Positions 47,414-56,258 of a DNA stretch of 64,000 nt are shown here, in pieces. The notes under the pieces were generated by a model that saw only the letters and a program-made list of their open reading frames with translations, ran no database searches and was not told where the DNA came from. The number at the start of each line of letters is the position of its first letter. Positions within the stretch are counted from its first letter, which is position 1. Made by a program: the position numbers and the translations under genes. The DNA comes from an uncultured Oscillospiraceae bacterium (GTDB lineage Bacteria; Bacillota; Clostridia; Oscillospirales; Oscillospiraceae). The stretch lies in assembly GCA_910578505.1 (NCBI GenBank), contig CAJTPV010000003.1, positions 36,119-100,118 of the forward strand. The letters are read 5' to 3'.

Positions 47414-48853
47414 ATGAGTTCACCAAACACCAAGACACCCCCTACAGCTTACGCCGGCCCCTATCAGTTCTACGGGCGCATCCCCCTCCGGCAGGCCATC
47501 CCGCTGGGGCTGCAGCACGTTCTGGCCATGTTTGTGGGCAACCTGACGCCGCTGATGATCATCTGCGGCATCTGCGGCATCAGCAGCGACAGCCCGGAGC
47601 TCTATGTCACCCTGCTGCAGAACGCCATGCTGGTGGCGGGCATCGTCACCCTTATCCAGCTCTGGTCCATCGGCCCCATCGGCGGGCAGGTCCCCATCAT
47701 CATGGGCACCAGCTCCGGATTTCTGGGCGTAATGAAGGGCGTGGCGGCCAGCGTCGGCGGAGGCGGCATAGCGGCCTACAGCGCCATCCTCGGCGCGGGG
47801 ATGATCGGCGGGCTGTGCGAGGCCGTGCTGGGCTTTTTTATCAAGCCCCTGCGCAAGTACTTCCCCCCTGTCGTCACCGGTACGGTGGTGCTGTCCATCG
47901 GCCTGTCGCTGATCTCGGTGGGCGTCAACTCCTTTGCCGGCGGCAGCGGCGCGGAGGACTTCGGCGCGCTGCCCAACCTGCTGCTGGGCCTGCTGGTGCT
48001 GATCGTCATTGTGGCGCTCAAGCATTTCACCACAGGCATCACGAGTACATCGTCCATCCTCTTCGGCATCATTGTCGGCTATATCGTGGCCACCATCATG
48101 GGCTTCGTAATGCCCCATACGCTGGGATCCGGCGCGAACGCCGCCTGGTACGTCAATTGGGCCAAGGTGGGCCAGGCCGAATGGTTTTCCGTCCCCAGGT
48201 TCATGCCCATCAAGCCCACCTTTGATCTCCACGCCATCCTGTCCATTATCATCATGTTTCTGGTGACAGCGGTGGAGACCATCGGCGACATCTCCGGCTG
48301 CATCGAGGGCGGCATGGGCCGGGAGGCCACCGCCAAGGAGCTCTCCGGCGGCGTGATCTGCGACGGCTGCGGCTCCTTCATCTCCTCCCTCTTCAGCTGC
48401 CTGCCCACCACCTCCTTCTCCCAGAACGTGGGTCTGGTCACCATGACAAAGGTGGTCAACCGCATGGCGCTGACCTGCGGGGCGGTGTTCCTCATTCTGG
48501 CGGGTCTCTCCCCCAAGCTGGCTGCCGTCATTTCCATCATGCCCCAGAGCGTCCTGGGCGGCGCGGCGGTGATGATGTTCTCCTCCATCGCGGTTTCCGG
48601 CATCAAGCTGCTGACCAAATTCGGCGTGACCAACCGGGTGGTGACCATCGTGTCCATCGCCATGGGCCTGGGTTACGGCCTGGGCGCTACCGGCGGTGCG
48701 CTGGCGGGACTGCCCCAGGGCGTACAGCTGATTTTCGGCGGCTCCGGCATCGTCCCCGCCGCCATCCTGGCCATTGTCCTCAATATTGTTATTCCCAAGG
48801 AGCAGGAGGACTATGACAGCGAAGCTGCCGCCCACAGGCGGGAGGAAGAATGA
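47414..48853 (+). CDS. NCS2-family purine (xanthine/urate-type) permease
   Basis: 479 residues, about 12-14 membrane segments. AGGAGG precedes ATG 47414. The NCS2 signature QNVGLVTMTKVVNR is at residues ~339-352, with the TM8 motif AVETIGDISGC ahead of it and GLQHVLAMFVGNLTP near the N-terminus. Sequence around TM8-TM10 is of the xanthine/uric-acid branch rather than the uracil branch. It imports nucleobase with H+ or Na+. It is monocistronic with a strong terminator at 48875. Substrate preference is inferred. Confidence 0.93.
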   Translation: MSSPNTKTPPTAYAGPYQFYGRIPLRQAIPLGLQHVLAMFVGNLTPLMIICGICGISSDSPELYVTLLQNAMLVAGIVTLIQLWSIGPIGGQVPIIMGTSSGFLGVMKGVAASVGGGGIAAYSAILGAGMIGGLCEAVLGFFIKPLRKYFPPVVTGTVVLSIGLSLISVGVNSFAGGSGAEDFGALPNLLLGLLVLIVIVALKHFTTGITSTSSILFGIIVGYIVATIMGFVMPHTLGSGANAAWYVNWAKVGQAEWFSVPRFMPIKPTFDLHAILSIIIMFLVTAVETIGDISGCIEGGMGREATAKELSGGVICDGCGSFISSLFSCLPTTSFSQNVGLVTMTKVVNRMALTCGAVFLILAGLSPKLAAVISIMPQSVLGGAAVMMFSSIAVSGIKLLTKFGVTNRVVTIVSIAMGLGYGLGATGGALAGLPQGVQLIFGGSGIVPAAILAIVLNIVIPKEQEDYDSEAAAHRREEE

Positions 48854-48874
48854 GGAGGAATAGGGATACGCAGC

Positions 48875-48904
48875 ACGGCCCCCGCCGCATCGGACGGGGG
48901 CCGT
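48875..48904. terminator. terminator between the permease and Sel1 genes
   Basis: ACGGCCCCCG (48875-48884) pairs perfectly with CGGGGGCCGT (48895-48904); followed by ATCATATTG. The genes are convergent. Confidence 0.7.
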
Positions 48905-48934
48905 ATCATATTGTCATGGGATGTACCTGGGCCA

Positions 48935-51916
48935 TCATTTCTTGAAGAATCCGAAAAGCCCTCTCCGCTTCTTTTGCTTGGTCTCCTGCACCTTCGGTTT
49001 TACAGCAGCCGGGGCTGTCTCCTGCATCCGCTTGAGGGCCTCCTCCGCCCTCTTATAGCCGCCGTCCACCGCCTTTTGGTACAGCTCCAACGCCTTCGCC
49101 GTGTCCTGCTGCACGCCAAAGCCGTGCTCGCAGCACTCCCCCAGCAGGAACTGGGCCCGCGGATACCCCTGTTTCGCCGCGGCGGCAAACCATCTGGCCG
49201 CCTCATCGTCATTTTCCTCCACGGCGATCCCTTTATAATAGAAGAACCCCAAGTTGCACTGGGCCCGTGCATACCCGCCGTCCGCCGCCTGGCGGTACAG
49301 CTTCAGCGCCTTCTGCTTGTCCTCCTCCACGCCCCGGCCCAGCTCGTAGCACAGGCCCAGCGAACAGCTGGCAGGCGCGTGGCCCCGCTGATGGGCCAGA
49401 CCGTACAGCTCCGCCGCCTTCTTCACGTCCTTTTCCACGCCGTAGCCGTACTCATAGCACTCTCCCAGCAGGAACCAGGCCCGCGGATAATTCTGCTGCG
49501 CGGCCTTTTCAAACCACCGCACGGCCTCCCTGTCATCCTCCTCCACAGCGATTCCCTGGTAATAGAAGAAGCCCAGGTTGCACTGTGCGCGGGCGTATCC
49601 CCACTCCGCCGCCTGGCGGTACAGCTCCGCCGCCTTCTGCTTGTCCACCTCCACGCCGGTTCCCAGCTCATAGCACAGGCCCAGCGAACAGGTGCCCGGC
49701 GCGTGGCCGCCCTCATGGGACCGGGTGTACAGCTCCACCGCCTTGCTCTCGTCCATGTCCACGCCGTAGCCGTTTTCATAGCACTCCCCCAACAGCTGCA
49801 TGGCTCTGGCACTGCCGTTCTCCGCGGCCCGCCGGAACCACAGCACCGCCTGGTCGTTGTCCTCCTCTACCCCGTGGCCGCAGTAGTAACAGTACCCCAG
49901 ATTGCACTGGGCCCGCGGGAACCCCTGCTCTGCCGCCTGCCGGTACAGCTCTATGGCCCTGGCGGTATCCCGCTCCACGCCGCAGCCGTACTCATAGCAC
50001 ACGCCCAGCGAACAGGTGGCCGGGGGATAGCCCTGCTCATGGGCGGCCCGGTACAGCTCCGCCGCCTTGGCCTCGTCCTGCTCCACGCCGTAGCCGTACT
50101 CGCAGCACTCCCCCAGCAGCTGCATGGCTCTGGGATAGCCGTCCGCCGCCGCCAGAGTGAACCACCTGGCGGCCTCCTCGTTGTCCTCCTCTACCACAAT
50201 TCCCTGGTAATAGAAGAAGCCCAAATTGCACTGGGCGCGGGCGTCCCCGGCCTCGGCGGCTTCCCGGTACAGCGCCATGGCCCGCTCTTTGTCCTGCTCC
50301 ACGCCCCGGCCCAGCTCATAGCACATCCCCATAGCGCAGGTCCCGGCGGGATGGCGGCGCTCGTGGGACTGGCGGTACAGCTCCACCGCCCTGTCGATGT
50401 CCCGTTCCACGCCATAGCCGTACTCATAGCACTGGCCCAGCAGATGCATCGCCCTGGGAGAGCCTCCGCCGGCGGCCTCGGCGAACCATTTCGCCGCCTC
50501 TGCGTCATCGACCTCCGTGCCGATGCCCCTGTAATAGCAGTAGCCCAGGTTGCACTGGGCACGGGCGTCTCCGGACTCAGCGGCTTTTCGGTACAGCTCT
50601 ACCGCCCGCGCCTCGTCCTGCTCCACGCCGGTCCCGATCTCATAGCACAGGCCCAGGGCGCAGGTGGCTGGCACATACCCCTTCTCATGGGCGGCCCGGT
50701 ACAGCTGGAACGCCTTGCCCTCATCCTTTTCCACGCCAAACCCCTGGTCGTAGCACTCCCCCAGCAGATTCATGGCCCTCGGAAACTCCCGTTCCGCCGC
50801 CTGGGCAAACCACTTGGCGGCCTCCTTGTTGTCCTCCTCCACGCCGATGCCCTGGTAGTAGCAGTAGCCCAAATTGCACTGGGCAGGCGCATACCCCTGT
50901 TCGGCGGCGGCGCGATACAGCGCCACAGCCCTGTCCTTGTCCTCCTCCACGCCCATGCCCAGCTCATAGCACAGGCCCAGGGCGCAGGTGCCCGGCGCGT
51001 AATCCTTCTCGTGGGCGGCCCGGTAGTACTCCGCCGCCTTGTCCCGGTCCTCCTCCACCCCGTGGCCGTATTCATAGCACTGTCCGGCCAGATAGAGAGC
51101 CCTGGGGTACCCCTGCCGGGCGGCCTCACAGTACAGCTCTGCCGCCTTCTGGGGGTCCGCCTCCACCCCTGCGCCCCGGTCATAGCAGACCCCCAGAGCG
51201 CAGGTGCCCTCGTCGCAGCTCTGCTCATGGGCGGCCTGATACAGCTCCACCGCCTTGTCAATATCCTGCTCCACGCCGTAGCCGTTTTCAAAGCACACGC
51301 CGATGAGCACCTGGGCTCTGGGATATCCCTGCTGGGCGGATTTGGCAAACCACATGGCCGCCTCCTCGTTGTCCTCCTCCACGCCGATGCCGTGGAAATA
51401 GAAGAAGCCCAGATTGCACTGGGCGGGGGCAAAGCCCTGTTCCGCCGCCTCCCGGTACAGCTCCGCCGCCCGCAGCTTGTCCATCTCCACCCCGTGGCCC
51501 AGCTCATAGCACAGCCCCAGCTCACACTGGGCGGGCGGATAGCCCTGCTCCGCCGCCAGGGCGAACAGCTTCGCCGCCTTGTCATAATCCGTCTCTGTTC
51601 CCTCGCCCCGGGCGTAGCACAGGCCCAGGTTGAACTGTGCGCCGATGTGGTCCCCCTCCGCGGCCTTGGCAAACCAATAAAACGCCTTCTCCTCATCCTC
51701 CGGCGCGCCGTCCTCGCCGTTGGCGTAGCTGATGGCCAGCCGGTATTCCGCGTCCAGGTCGCCGTCCTCGGCGGCGGCCTGCATCTCCCGGAAGCCCTCC
51801 CGCTTGCGGGCCGTCACGTTGGCGATGCTCTGCATCAGGTCCGGGTTAAAATATACCATTGTGGTATCCTGCCCATTCTCATTGGGCTGCAGGTTTTCGT
51901 TTTGATTGTCTGTCAC
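48935..51916 (-). CDS. giant Sel1-repeat protein with three-repeat super-unit
   Basis: 993 residues: an acidic Asn/Gln-rich N-terminus (~45 residues), about 25 Sel1 repeats of exactly 36 residues, and a basic tail ending KKRRGLFGFFKK that may touch membrane or nucleic acid. The repeats follow a fixed order of three types: A (TCxLGxCYELGxGVExDK...AAELYRxAAEQG), B (AQCNLGFFYYQGIxVEEDNEEAARWF) and C (PRAMxLLGECYEYGYGVExDxxKAxELYRxAHEQG). A-B-C repeats at least seven times, interrupted once by an irregular D-C pair early on. That equals a 324-base DNA period. No signal peptide. Likely a scaffold; partners unknown. Confidence 0.92.
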   Translation of the reverse strand: MTDNQNENLQPNENGQDTTMVYFNPDLMQSIANVTARKREGFREMQAAAEDGDLDAEYRLAISYANGEDGAPEDEEKAFYWFAKAAEGDHIGAQFNLGLCYARGEGTETDYDKAAKLFALAAEQGYPPAQCELGLCYELGHGVEMDKLRAAELYREAAEQGFAPAQCNLGFFYFHGIGVEEDNEEAAMWFAKSAQQGYPRAQVLIGVCFENGYGVEQDIDKAVELYQAAHEQSCDEGTCALGVCYDRGAGVEADPQKAAELYCEAARQGYPRALYLAGQCYEYGHGVEEDRDKAAEYYRAAHEKDYAPGTCALGLCYELGMGVEEDKDRAVALYRAAAEQGYAPAQCNLGYCYYQGIGVEEDNKEAAKWFAQAAEREFPRAMNLLGECYDQGFGVEKDEGKAFQLYRAAHEKGYVPATCALGLCYEIGTGVEQDEARAVELYRKAAESGDARAQCNLGYCYYRGIGTEVDDAEAAKWFAEAAGGGSPRAMHLLGQCYEYGYGVERDIDRAVELYRQSHERRHPAGTCAMGMCYELGRGVEQDKERAMALYREAAEAGDARAQCNLGFFYYQGIVVEEDNEEAARWFTLAAADGYPRAMQLLGECCEYGYGVEQDEAKAAELYRAAHEQGYPPATCSLGVCYEYGCGVERDTARAIELYRQAAEQGFPRAQCNLGYCYYCGHGVEEDNDQAVLWFRRAAENGSARAMQLLGECYENGYGVDMDESKAVELYTRSHEGGHAPGTCSLGLCYELGTGVEVDKQKAAELYRQAAEWGYARAQCNLGFFYYQGIAVEEDDREAVRWFEKAAQQNYPRAWFLLGECYEYGYGVEKDVKKAAELYGLAHQRGHAPASCSLGLCYELGRGVEEDKQKALKLYRQAADGGYARAQCNLGFFYYKGIAVEENDDEAARWFAAAAKQGYPRAQFLLGECCEHGFGVQQDTAKALELYQKAVDGGYKRAEEALKRMQETAPAAVKPKVQETKQKKRRGLFGFFKK

Positions 51917-52028
51917 GTGCTGCGCTTCCTTTCCGTCTCTGTTATGGAAGATTTCATAGACCTTCCGCTGATTATATCACAGCCATCGGGATATTTCCAC
52001 CCATTTTTTCAGCGTCCCGGACGCCGCC

Positions 52029-54176
52029 TCAGCACTCCTCCAGGCTCACCCGGAATGAAATGCTGCGGGGCGTCTCCATGCCGTCAAACTGCACCACATA
52101 GGCCCCCTTCCTGTCATCGACCTCCAGCACGGTCCCCTCTCCGAACACCGTATGCCGGACCCGCTTTCCCGGCGGCAGGAAGGTCCGCCGCTCCTCCATC
52201 CAGAACACGCTGTTCTCGATATACTCCCTGGCCTCCTCAATGAGGCCCTCCTTCGGCGGCTTGGTGTAGGTCAGCAGCCCCTGGTCGATGTCCAGCAGGA
52301 ACCGAGAGGGATAAACCGGCGAGCCGCGGAAGCTGCGACCGGCGGCCTCCGACAGATACAGCCCCTTTTCCGCACGGGTCATGGCCACAAAGGCCAGCCG
52401 CCGCTCCTCCTCCATGCCCTCCGCCGTGCTGGTCTTCCGGGACGGGAAAACGCCCTCGTTCATCTGGCACAGGAACACATAGGGGAACTCCAATCCCTTG
52501 GCCGCGTGGACCGTCATCAGCTTCACCTTGTCCTGGGCGCTCTCCACATCGCTGTTGGTAAACAGCGCCACATGGGACAGATAGTGCTCCAGCGTGACCT
52601 CCTCGCCGCAGGTTGTCTCAAAATCATACACCGACTGCTTCAGCTCCGCCAGATTGTCCAGCCGCTCCTGGCTGCCCTCTGTGCGGAGGGCTTTTTCGTA
52701 TCCGCTCTCATTCAAAACAGCCGACAGCACCTCGGACACAGGCCGCTGGGCATAGTTGGCCGCAAAGCTCTCCACCAGCTTGACAAAGTGCTTCGCCTTT
52801 GTCCCCTTGAATATCTCATCCTCCAAGGTCCGCACCAGCCCCTCATAGAGGGTACACCCGTGCTGGGCCGCATACTCCTGCAAAAAGGCGATCCGCCGCC
52901 GGCCAATATTGCGCTTGGGCGTGTTGACGACACGGAGAAAGGACAGGTCATCTTTATAGGCGATGATGCGGAGATAGCACAGCGCATCCTTGATCTCCAT
53001 CCTCTGGAAAAACTGCGTGCCGCTGTAGATGGTATAGGGGATCTTTTCCCGTAGAAAAACCTCCTCGATGTTCCGCGTGACAAAGTGCGACCGGTACAGA
53101 ATGGTCATATCACCGTACGGCGCGCCCTGCTCCCGCAGCTGCCGGACCTGCTCCGCGATCCATTTGGCCTCCGCAGTCGCGGTGTCTCCATAGTGGCACA
53201 GCACCGGCGCTCCGTCCGGCAGCGTGGGGATCAGGTCCTTTTTGATGCGGTGCCGGTTCTTGCTGATGAGGGAGTTGGCCGCCGCCAGAATCTGGGGGGC
53301 AGAACGGTAATTTTCCATCATCATAATGGTCTTCGTCCCCGGAAACCGCTGGTCAAACTCCAGCAGATACCGCACGTCCGCTCCCCGCCAGGTGTAGATG
53401 GTCTGGTCCGGGTCGCCCACAATAAACAGGTTTTTGTGATAACCGCACAGCACCTCCATCAGCTGGTACTGCAGCTCGTCTATGTCCTGGAACTCGTCGA
53501 TCATGATGTACTCCAGCCGCTTCTGCCATTTTGTGCGGATATCCGGGTTCTGCTGAAAGATGTGCAGGGAAAACTTGATAAGATCGTTGTAATCCAGACC
53601 AAAGCATTTTTTCTCCTGATACAGGTAGCCGTAAAAGATGATGTCCTCCGCCTCTTCCGCGCTGTCGTACTTTTTCCGCAGCTGGTCCAGGGACATGGCC
53701 GTCATATCCAGATAGTATTCCGGCTCCCGGAGCAGCTTCCGGATTTCGATCATCTCCCGCGCCTTGCCGTAGGTCATGTTGCGCAGGCTCAGCCCCCGCT
53801 CCTCGTAAATGATCTGCAGCATGGCGTTGATGTCTCCGTTATCCAGCACCAGGAAGCTCTTAGGGTACTGTACCGCATGGCTGTCCTCCTGCAGGATGGA
53901 CACGCAGAAGCCGTGGAATGTATTAATGTAGCCCGTGTCGTTGTCGCCGGTCAGATTGTGGATGCGCTGGCGCATTTCATTGGCGGACTTGTTGGTAAAG
54001 GTCACGCAGAGAATATTTCCCGGCAGGATGCCCAGCTCGTTGACCAAAAAGGCGAAGCGGTGGGACAGCGCCCGTGTCTTCCCGGACCCGGCCCCTGCGA
54101 TCACCCGCACAAAGCCCTCTGTAGCGGTGACCGCCTCCCGCTGTCTCTCGTTCAGTTCCAGCAGCAAATCCGTCAT
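52029..54176 (-). CDS. UvrD/Rep/PcrA-family DNA helicase
   Basis: 715 residues from ATG 54176 (GGGAGG seven bases upstream). SF1A helicase motifs: ELNERQREAV (Q motif), VIAGAGSGKTRAL (Walker A), FTNKSANEMRQR (Ia), EFQDIDELQ (Walker B), VGDPDQTIYTWRGA (III), ENYRSAPQIL (IV), VKLMTVHAAKGLEFPYVFL (V) and VAMTRAEKGLYLS (VI). The C-terminal 45 residues form a Tudor-like domain (RVRHTVFGEGTVLEVDD) as in PcrA/UvrD, which binds RNA polymerase. It is slightly shorter than PcrA (~740) and may be a paralogue of it. Confidence 0.95.
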   Translation of the reverse strand: MTDLLLELNERQREAVTATEGFVRVIAGAGSGKTRALSHRFAFLVNELGILPGNILCVTFTNKSANEMRQRIHNLTGDNDTGYINTFHGFCVSILQEDSHAVQYPKSFLVLDNGDINAMLQIIYEERGLSLRNMTYGKAREMIEIRKLLREPEYYLDMTAMSLDQLRKKYDSAEEAEDIIFYGYLYQEKKCFGLDYNDLIKFSLHIFQQNPDIRTKWQKRLEYIMIDEFQDIDELQYQLMEVLCGYHKNLFIVGDPDQTIYTWRGADVRYLLEFDQRFPGTKTIMMMENYRSAPQILAAANSLISKNRHRIKKDLIPTLPDGAPVLCHYGDTATAEAKWIAEQVRQLREQGAPYGDMTILYRSHFVTRNIEEVFLREKIPYTIYSGTQFFQRMEIKDALCYLRIIAYKDDLSFLRVVNTPKRNIGRRRIAFLQEYAAQHGCTLYEGLVRTLEDEIFKGTKAKHFVKLVESFAANYAQRPVSEVLSAVLNESGYEKALRTEGSQERLDNLAELKQSVYDFETTCGEEVTLEHYLSHVALFTNSDVESAQDKVKLMTVHAAKGLEFPYVFLCQMNEGVFPSRKTSTAEGMEEERRLAFVAMTRAEKGLYLSEAAGRSFRGSPVYPSRFLLDIDQGLLTYTKPPKEGLIEEAREYIENSVFWMEERRTFLPPGKRVRHTVFGEGTVLEVDDRKGAYVVQFDGMETPRSISFRVSLEEC

Positions 54177-54353
54177 AGCGCGTCCTCCCTTCAAAATCGC
54201 AGATATCGCATGCTGCCTATTATAGCAGGAATCCGGCCCCAGGGCAACAAAAAATCTTCGCAGGAGAGAGCGGAGCGCCGCAGGAAAAATTTCCCGCGGC
54301 GCCCCGATGCTTTTTACCGTATTCCCAAAGGACCTCTTACCACCATATGTACT

Positions 54354-55313
54354 TCAGCCCCGCACCCCGCAGGTCAAAAGAATGTAACCGGCATAGATCG
54401 CCAGCAGCAGGGCCCCCTGCCAGCGCTGGAATTTTTTGGTGAGCATGGGCGGTATCACTGCCGCGCAGCCCACCAGCAGGCAGGCGGGCAGGTCGATTCT
54501 TCCGGCGGCGGCTGAGATGGGCAGGGCTTTTCCGGCCACAAGGCCGCTCAGGGGAAGGATCAGCGTCAGGTCGATGATGTTGGCCCCCAGGATATTGCCC
54601 ACCGACAGCGCCGACTGCTTTTTCACCACAGCCGTGATAGTGGTCGCCAGCTCCGGCAGGGATGTCCCCACCGCCACAATGGTCACGCCGATCATCCGCT
54701 CCGACACGCCCACCAGCCTGGCCAGGGCGCTGCCGCTGTCTACCAGCAGGTCCGCCCCCAGCACCACACAGGCCGCGCCGGCGATAAATTGCACAGCATT
54801 GCGCAGCACCGCTCTTTTTTCCGGCGGCAGTCCCGCCCTGCCGCCGCCTTTTCCGCCAGCCGCCGCGGCAAACCGCACATTTTCCACAATGAATACGGCG
54901 AACACCGCCAGCAGCAGCCCGGACAGCCGCAGCCCTACCTGACCCCGCCGCCCCGCCGCCACGATCATCACCGCGGCGGCCAGCATCAGCAGGGACTTCA
55001 CAAAATAGTCCCGCCGCCGGATGCGTCCCGGCATGCAGAGCATGGCAATCGCCATAATCAGCCCCAGATTGGCCGTCACGCTGCCCACGGCGTTGCCCAC
55101 AGACATATCCACCTTGCCCTGGCTGGCCGCCATGACAGAGACAATCATCTCCGGCATGGTCGTGGCGACGCTGACAATCGTTGCGCCTACAATCAGCTTG
55201 GGAATCCCGCTGACCTCCGCAATCCAGGACGCTGCGTCCACAAACCAGCCGCCGCCCTTGATAATGAGGATAATGCCCGCGATAAAAATCGCGATCATAA
55301 GCAAAAGGTCCAT
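54354..55313 (-). CDS. CaCA-family Ca2+/Na+ (K+-independent) antiporter
   Basis: 319 residues from ATG 55313 (AAGGAAG upstream; the longer frame lacks a ribosome site). Ten hydrophobic segments in two halves with the duplicated alpha repeats: IVGATIVSVATTMPEMIVSV near residue 40 and MIGVTIVAVGTSLPELATTI near 210, both carrying the G-T/S-S-x-P-E signature that binds cations. An acidic-poor, Gly/Lys-rich loop separates the halves (GGKGGGRAGLPP). It exchanges Ca2+ for Na+ or H+. No regulatory domain is present. Confidence 0.93.
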   Translation of the reverse strand: MDLLLMIAIFIAGIILIIKGGGWFVDAASWIAEVSGIPKLIVGATIVSVATTMPEMIVSVMAASQGKVDMSVGNAVGSVTANLGLIMAIAMLCMPGRIRRRDYFVKSLLMLAAAVMIVAAGRRGQVGLRLSGLLLAVFAVFIVENVRFAAAAGGKGGGRAGLPPEKRAVLRNAVQFIAGAACVVLGADLLVDSGSALARLVGVSERMIGVTIVAVGTSLPELATTITAVVKKQSALSVGNILGANIIDLTLILPLSGLVAGKALPISAAAGRIDLPACLLVGCAAVIPPMLTKKFQRWQGALLLAIYAGYILLTCGVRG

Positions 55314-55406
55314 TTTCGACTTCCTTTTCCACAGCTTTTTCATTGCTGGATTACTCTATCATGACAAGCCTGTGGAGTCAACGGATAACCTGTCGATGGC
55401 TGAAAA

Positions 55407-56174
55407 TTATTCCTTGCGGTAATAGGCGCGGATGGCCTGGGCAAAGAAGTCCGCGCAGCCGGGGGCGATTTTCTCGTAATAGGCCGCGAACCGCTCATCC
55501 CGGCTGTACGCCTCCACCAGACCGGTATGCGCTTCCTCAGTCATCATCTCCGGCGTCCAGTAGTGGAGCAACCAGTCCCTGTGCAGCCGGCAGGCCTCAC
55601 GGGCATCCGCGCCCGCCGGGTCCCCCGCCGCCATCGCCCGCAGCAGCGCGGCCTGATAACCGGCCTCCTCCTCTTTCATCTGTTTCCACGCCTCCTCTGT
55701 CATGCCGGCCACCCTCCGGCGGCTGGCATCCACGGTCTGGTCTCCATACCGCTCCCGGGCCTCCCGGCCATAGGCCGCCTCGTTTTCCGCAATGGCCCGC
55801 TGTTTCATGCCCTCAAATTTTTCCTGATCGCTCATATTGTCTCCTCCTTCGATCATCGAGAGTGTGCGGCGCACGGTGCCAATCAGCGTATCCAACCGCC
55901 GCCGCTGGTTTTGAAGCTGCCGCAGATGCTCCCGCAGGGCCGCCGCCCGGTCAAAGCCCGGCGTGTCCAGCAGATTGCCGATCACCTCCAGCGGCAGCCC
56001 CATCTCCCGATAGAGCAGGATCTGCTGCAGGCGGTCCACCTCTGCGCTGCCATAGAGCCGGTAGTCGTTTTCCCGGTCCCGGCCCGGCCGCAGCAGGCCG
56101 ATAGCGTCATAGTAGCGGAGGGTCCGGGGCGTGAGCCCCGTGAGCCCGGCCAGCTGTTTGACGGTGTAGTGCAT
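55407..56174 (-). CDS. MerR-family regulator with TipAS-like ligand domain
   Basis: 255 residues. The N-terminal MerR HTH (YTVKQLAGLTGLTPRTLRYYDAIGLL) is followed by a dimerisation helix (to ~115) and a TipAS-type antibiotic-recognition domain: EEAWKQMKEEEAGYQAALLRAMAAGD, then HRDWLLHYWTPEMMTEEAHTGLVEAY and ADFFAQAIRAYYRK. TipAS domains bind thiopeptides and other multidrugs and switch the promoter on. The MerR-type promoter at 56197-56227 has a 19-bp spacer, so it autoregulates. Neighbour: ABC-F gene on the same strand, 85 bases upstream. Confidence 0.92.
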   Translation of the reverse strand: MHYTVKQLAGLTGLTPRTLRYYDAIGLLRPGRDRENDYRLYGSAEVDRLQQILLYREMGLPLEVIGNLLDTPGFDRAAALREHLRQLQNQRRRLDTLIGTVRRTLSMIEGGDNMSDQEKFEGMKQRAIAENEAAYGREARERYGDQTVDASRRRVAGMTEEAWKQMKEEEAGYQAALLRAMAAGDPAGADAREACRLHRDWLLHYWTPEMMTEEAHTGLVEAYSRDERFAAYYEKIAPGCADFFAQAIRAYYRKE

Positions 56175-56196
56175 CCCGCGTCACCTCCCGGCAATA

Positions 56197-56227
56197 AGGA
56201 TACGGCATAACGCCGCGTCAAGGTCAA
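56197..56227 (-). promoter_or_regulatory. MerR-type promoter with 19-bp spacer
   Basis: Minus-strand -35 TTGACC (56222-56227), 19-bp spacer, -10 TATCCT (56197-56202). Spacers of 19-20 bp are what MerR regulators untwist. The spacer core GACGCGGCGTTATGCCGTA is partly symmetric. Confidence 0.75.
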
Positions 56228-56258
56228 GAAAAATTTTTTGTCCGGAAAAATCCGGCTG

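Noticed and set aside
48935..51916. CRISPR-like regular repeats
   Set aside because: The 108- and 324-base periods lie in one open frame and encode Sel1 repeats; there are no spacers or cas genes.
48911..52243. A 1,110-codon open frame on the plus strand opposite the giant Sel1 gene
   Set aside because: It is a shadow of the repetitive, GC-rich Sel1 reading frame: Leu/His/Pro-rich, no ribosome site, no domain, and it runs past both ends of the real gene into the helicase gene.
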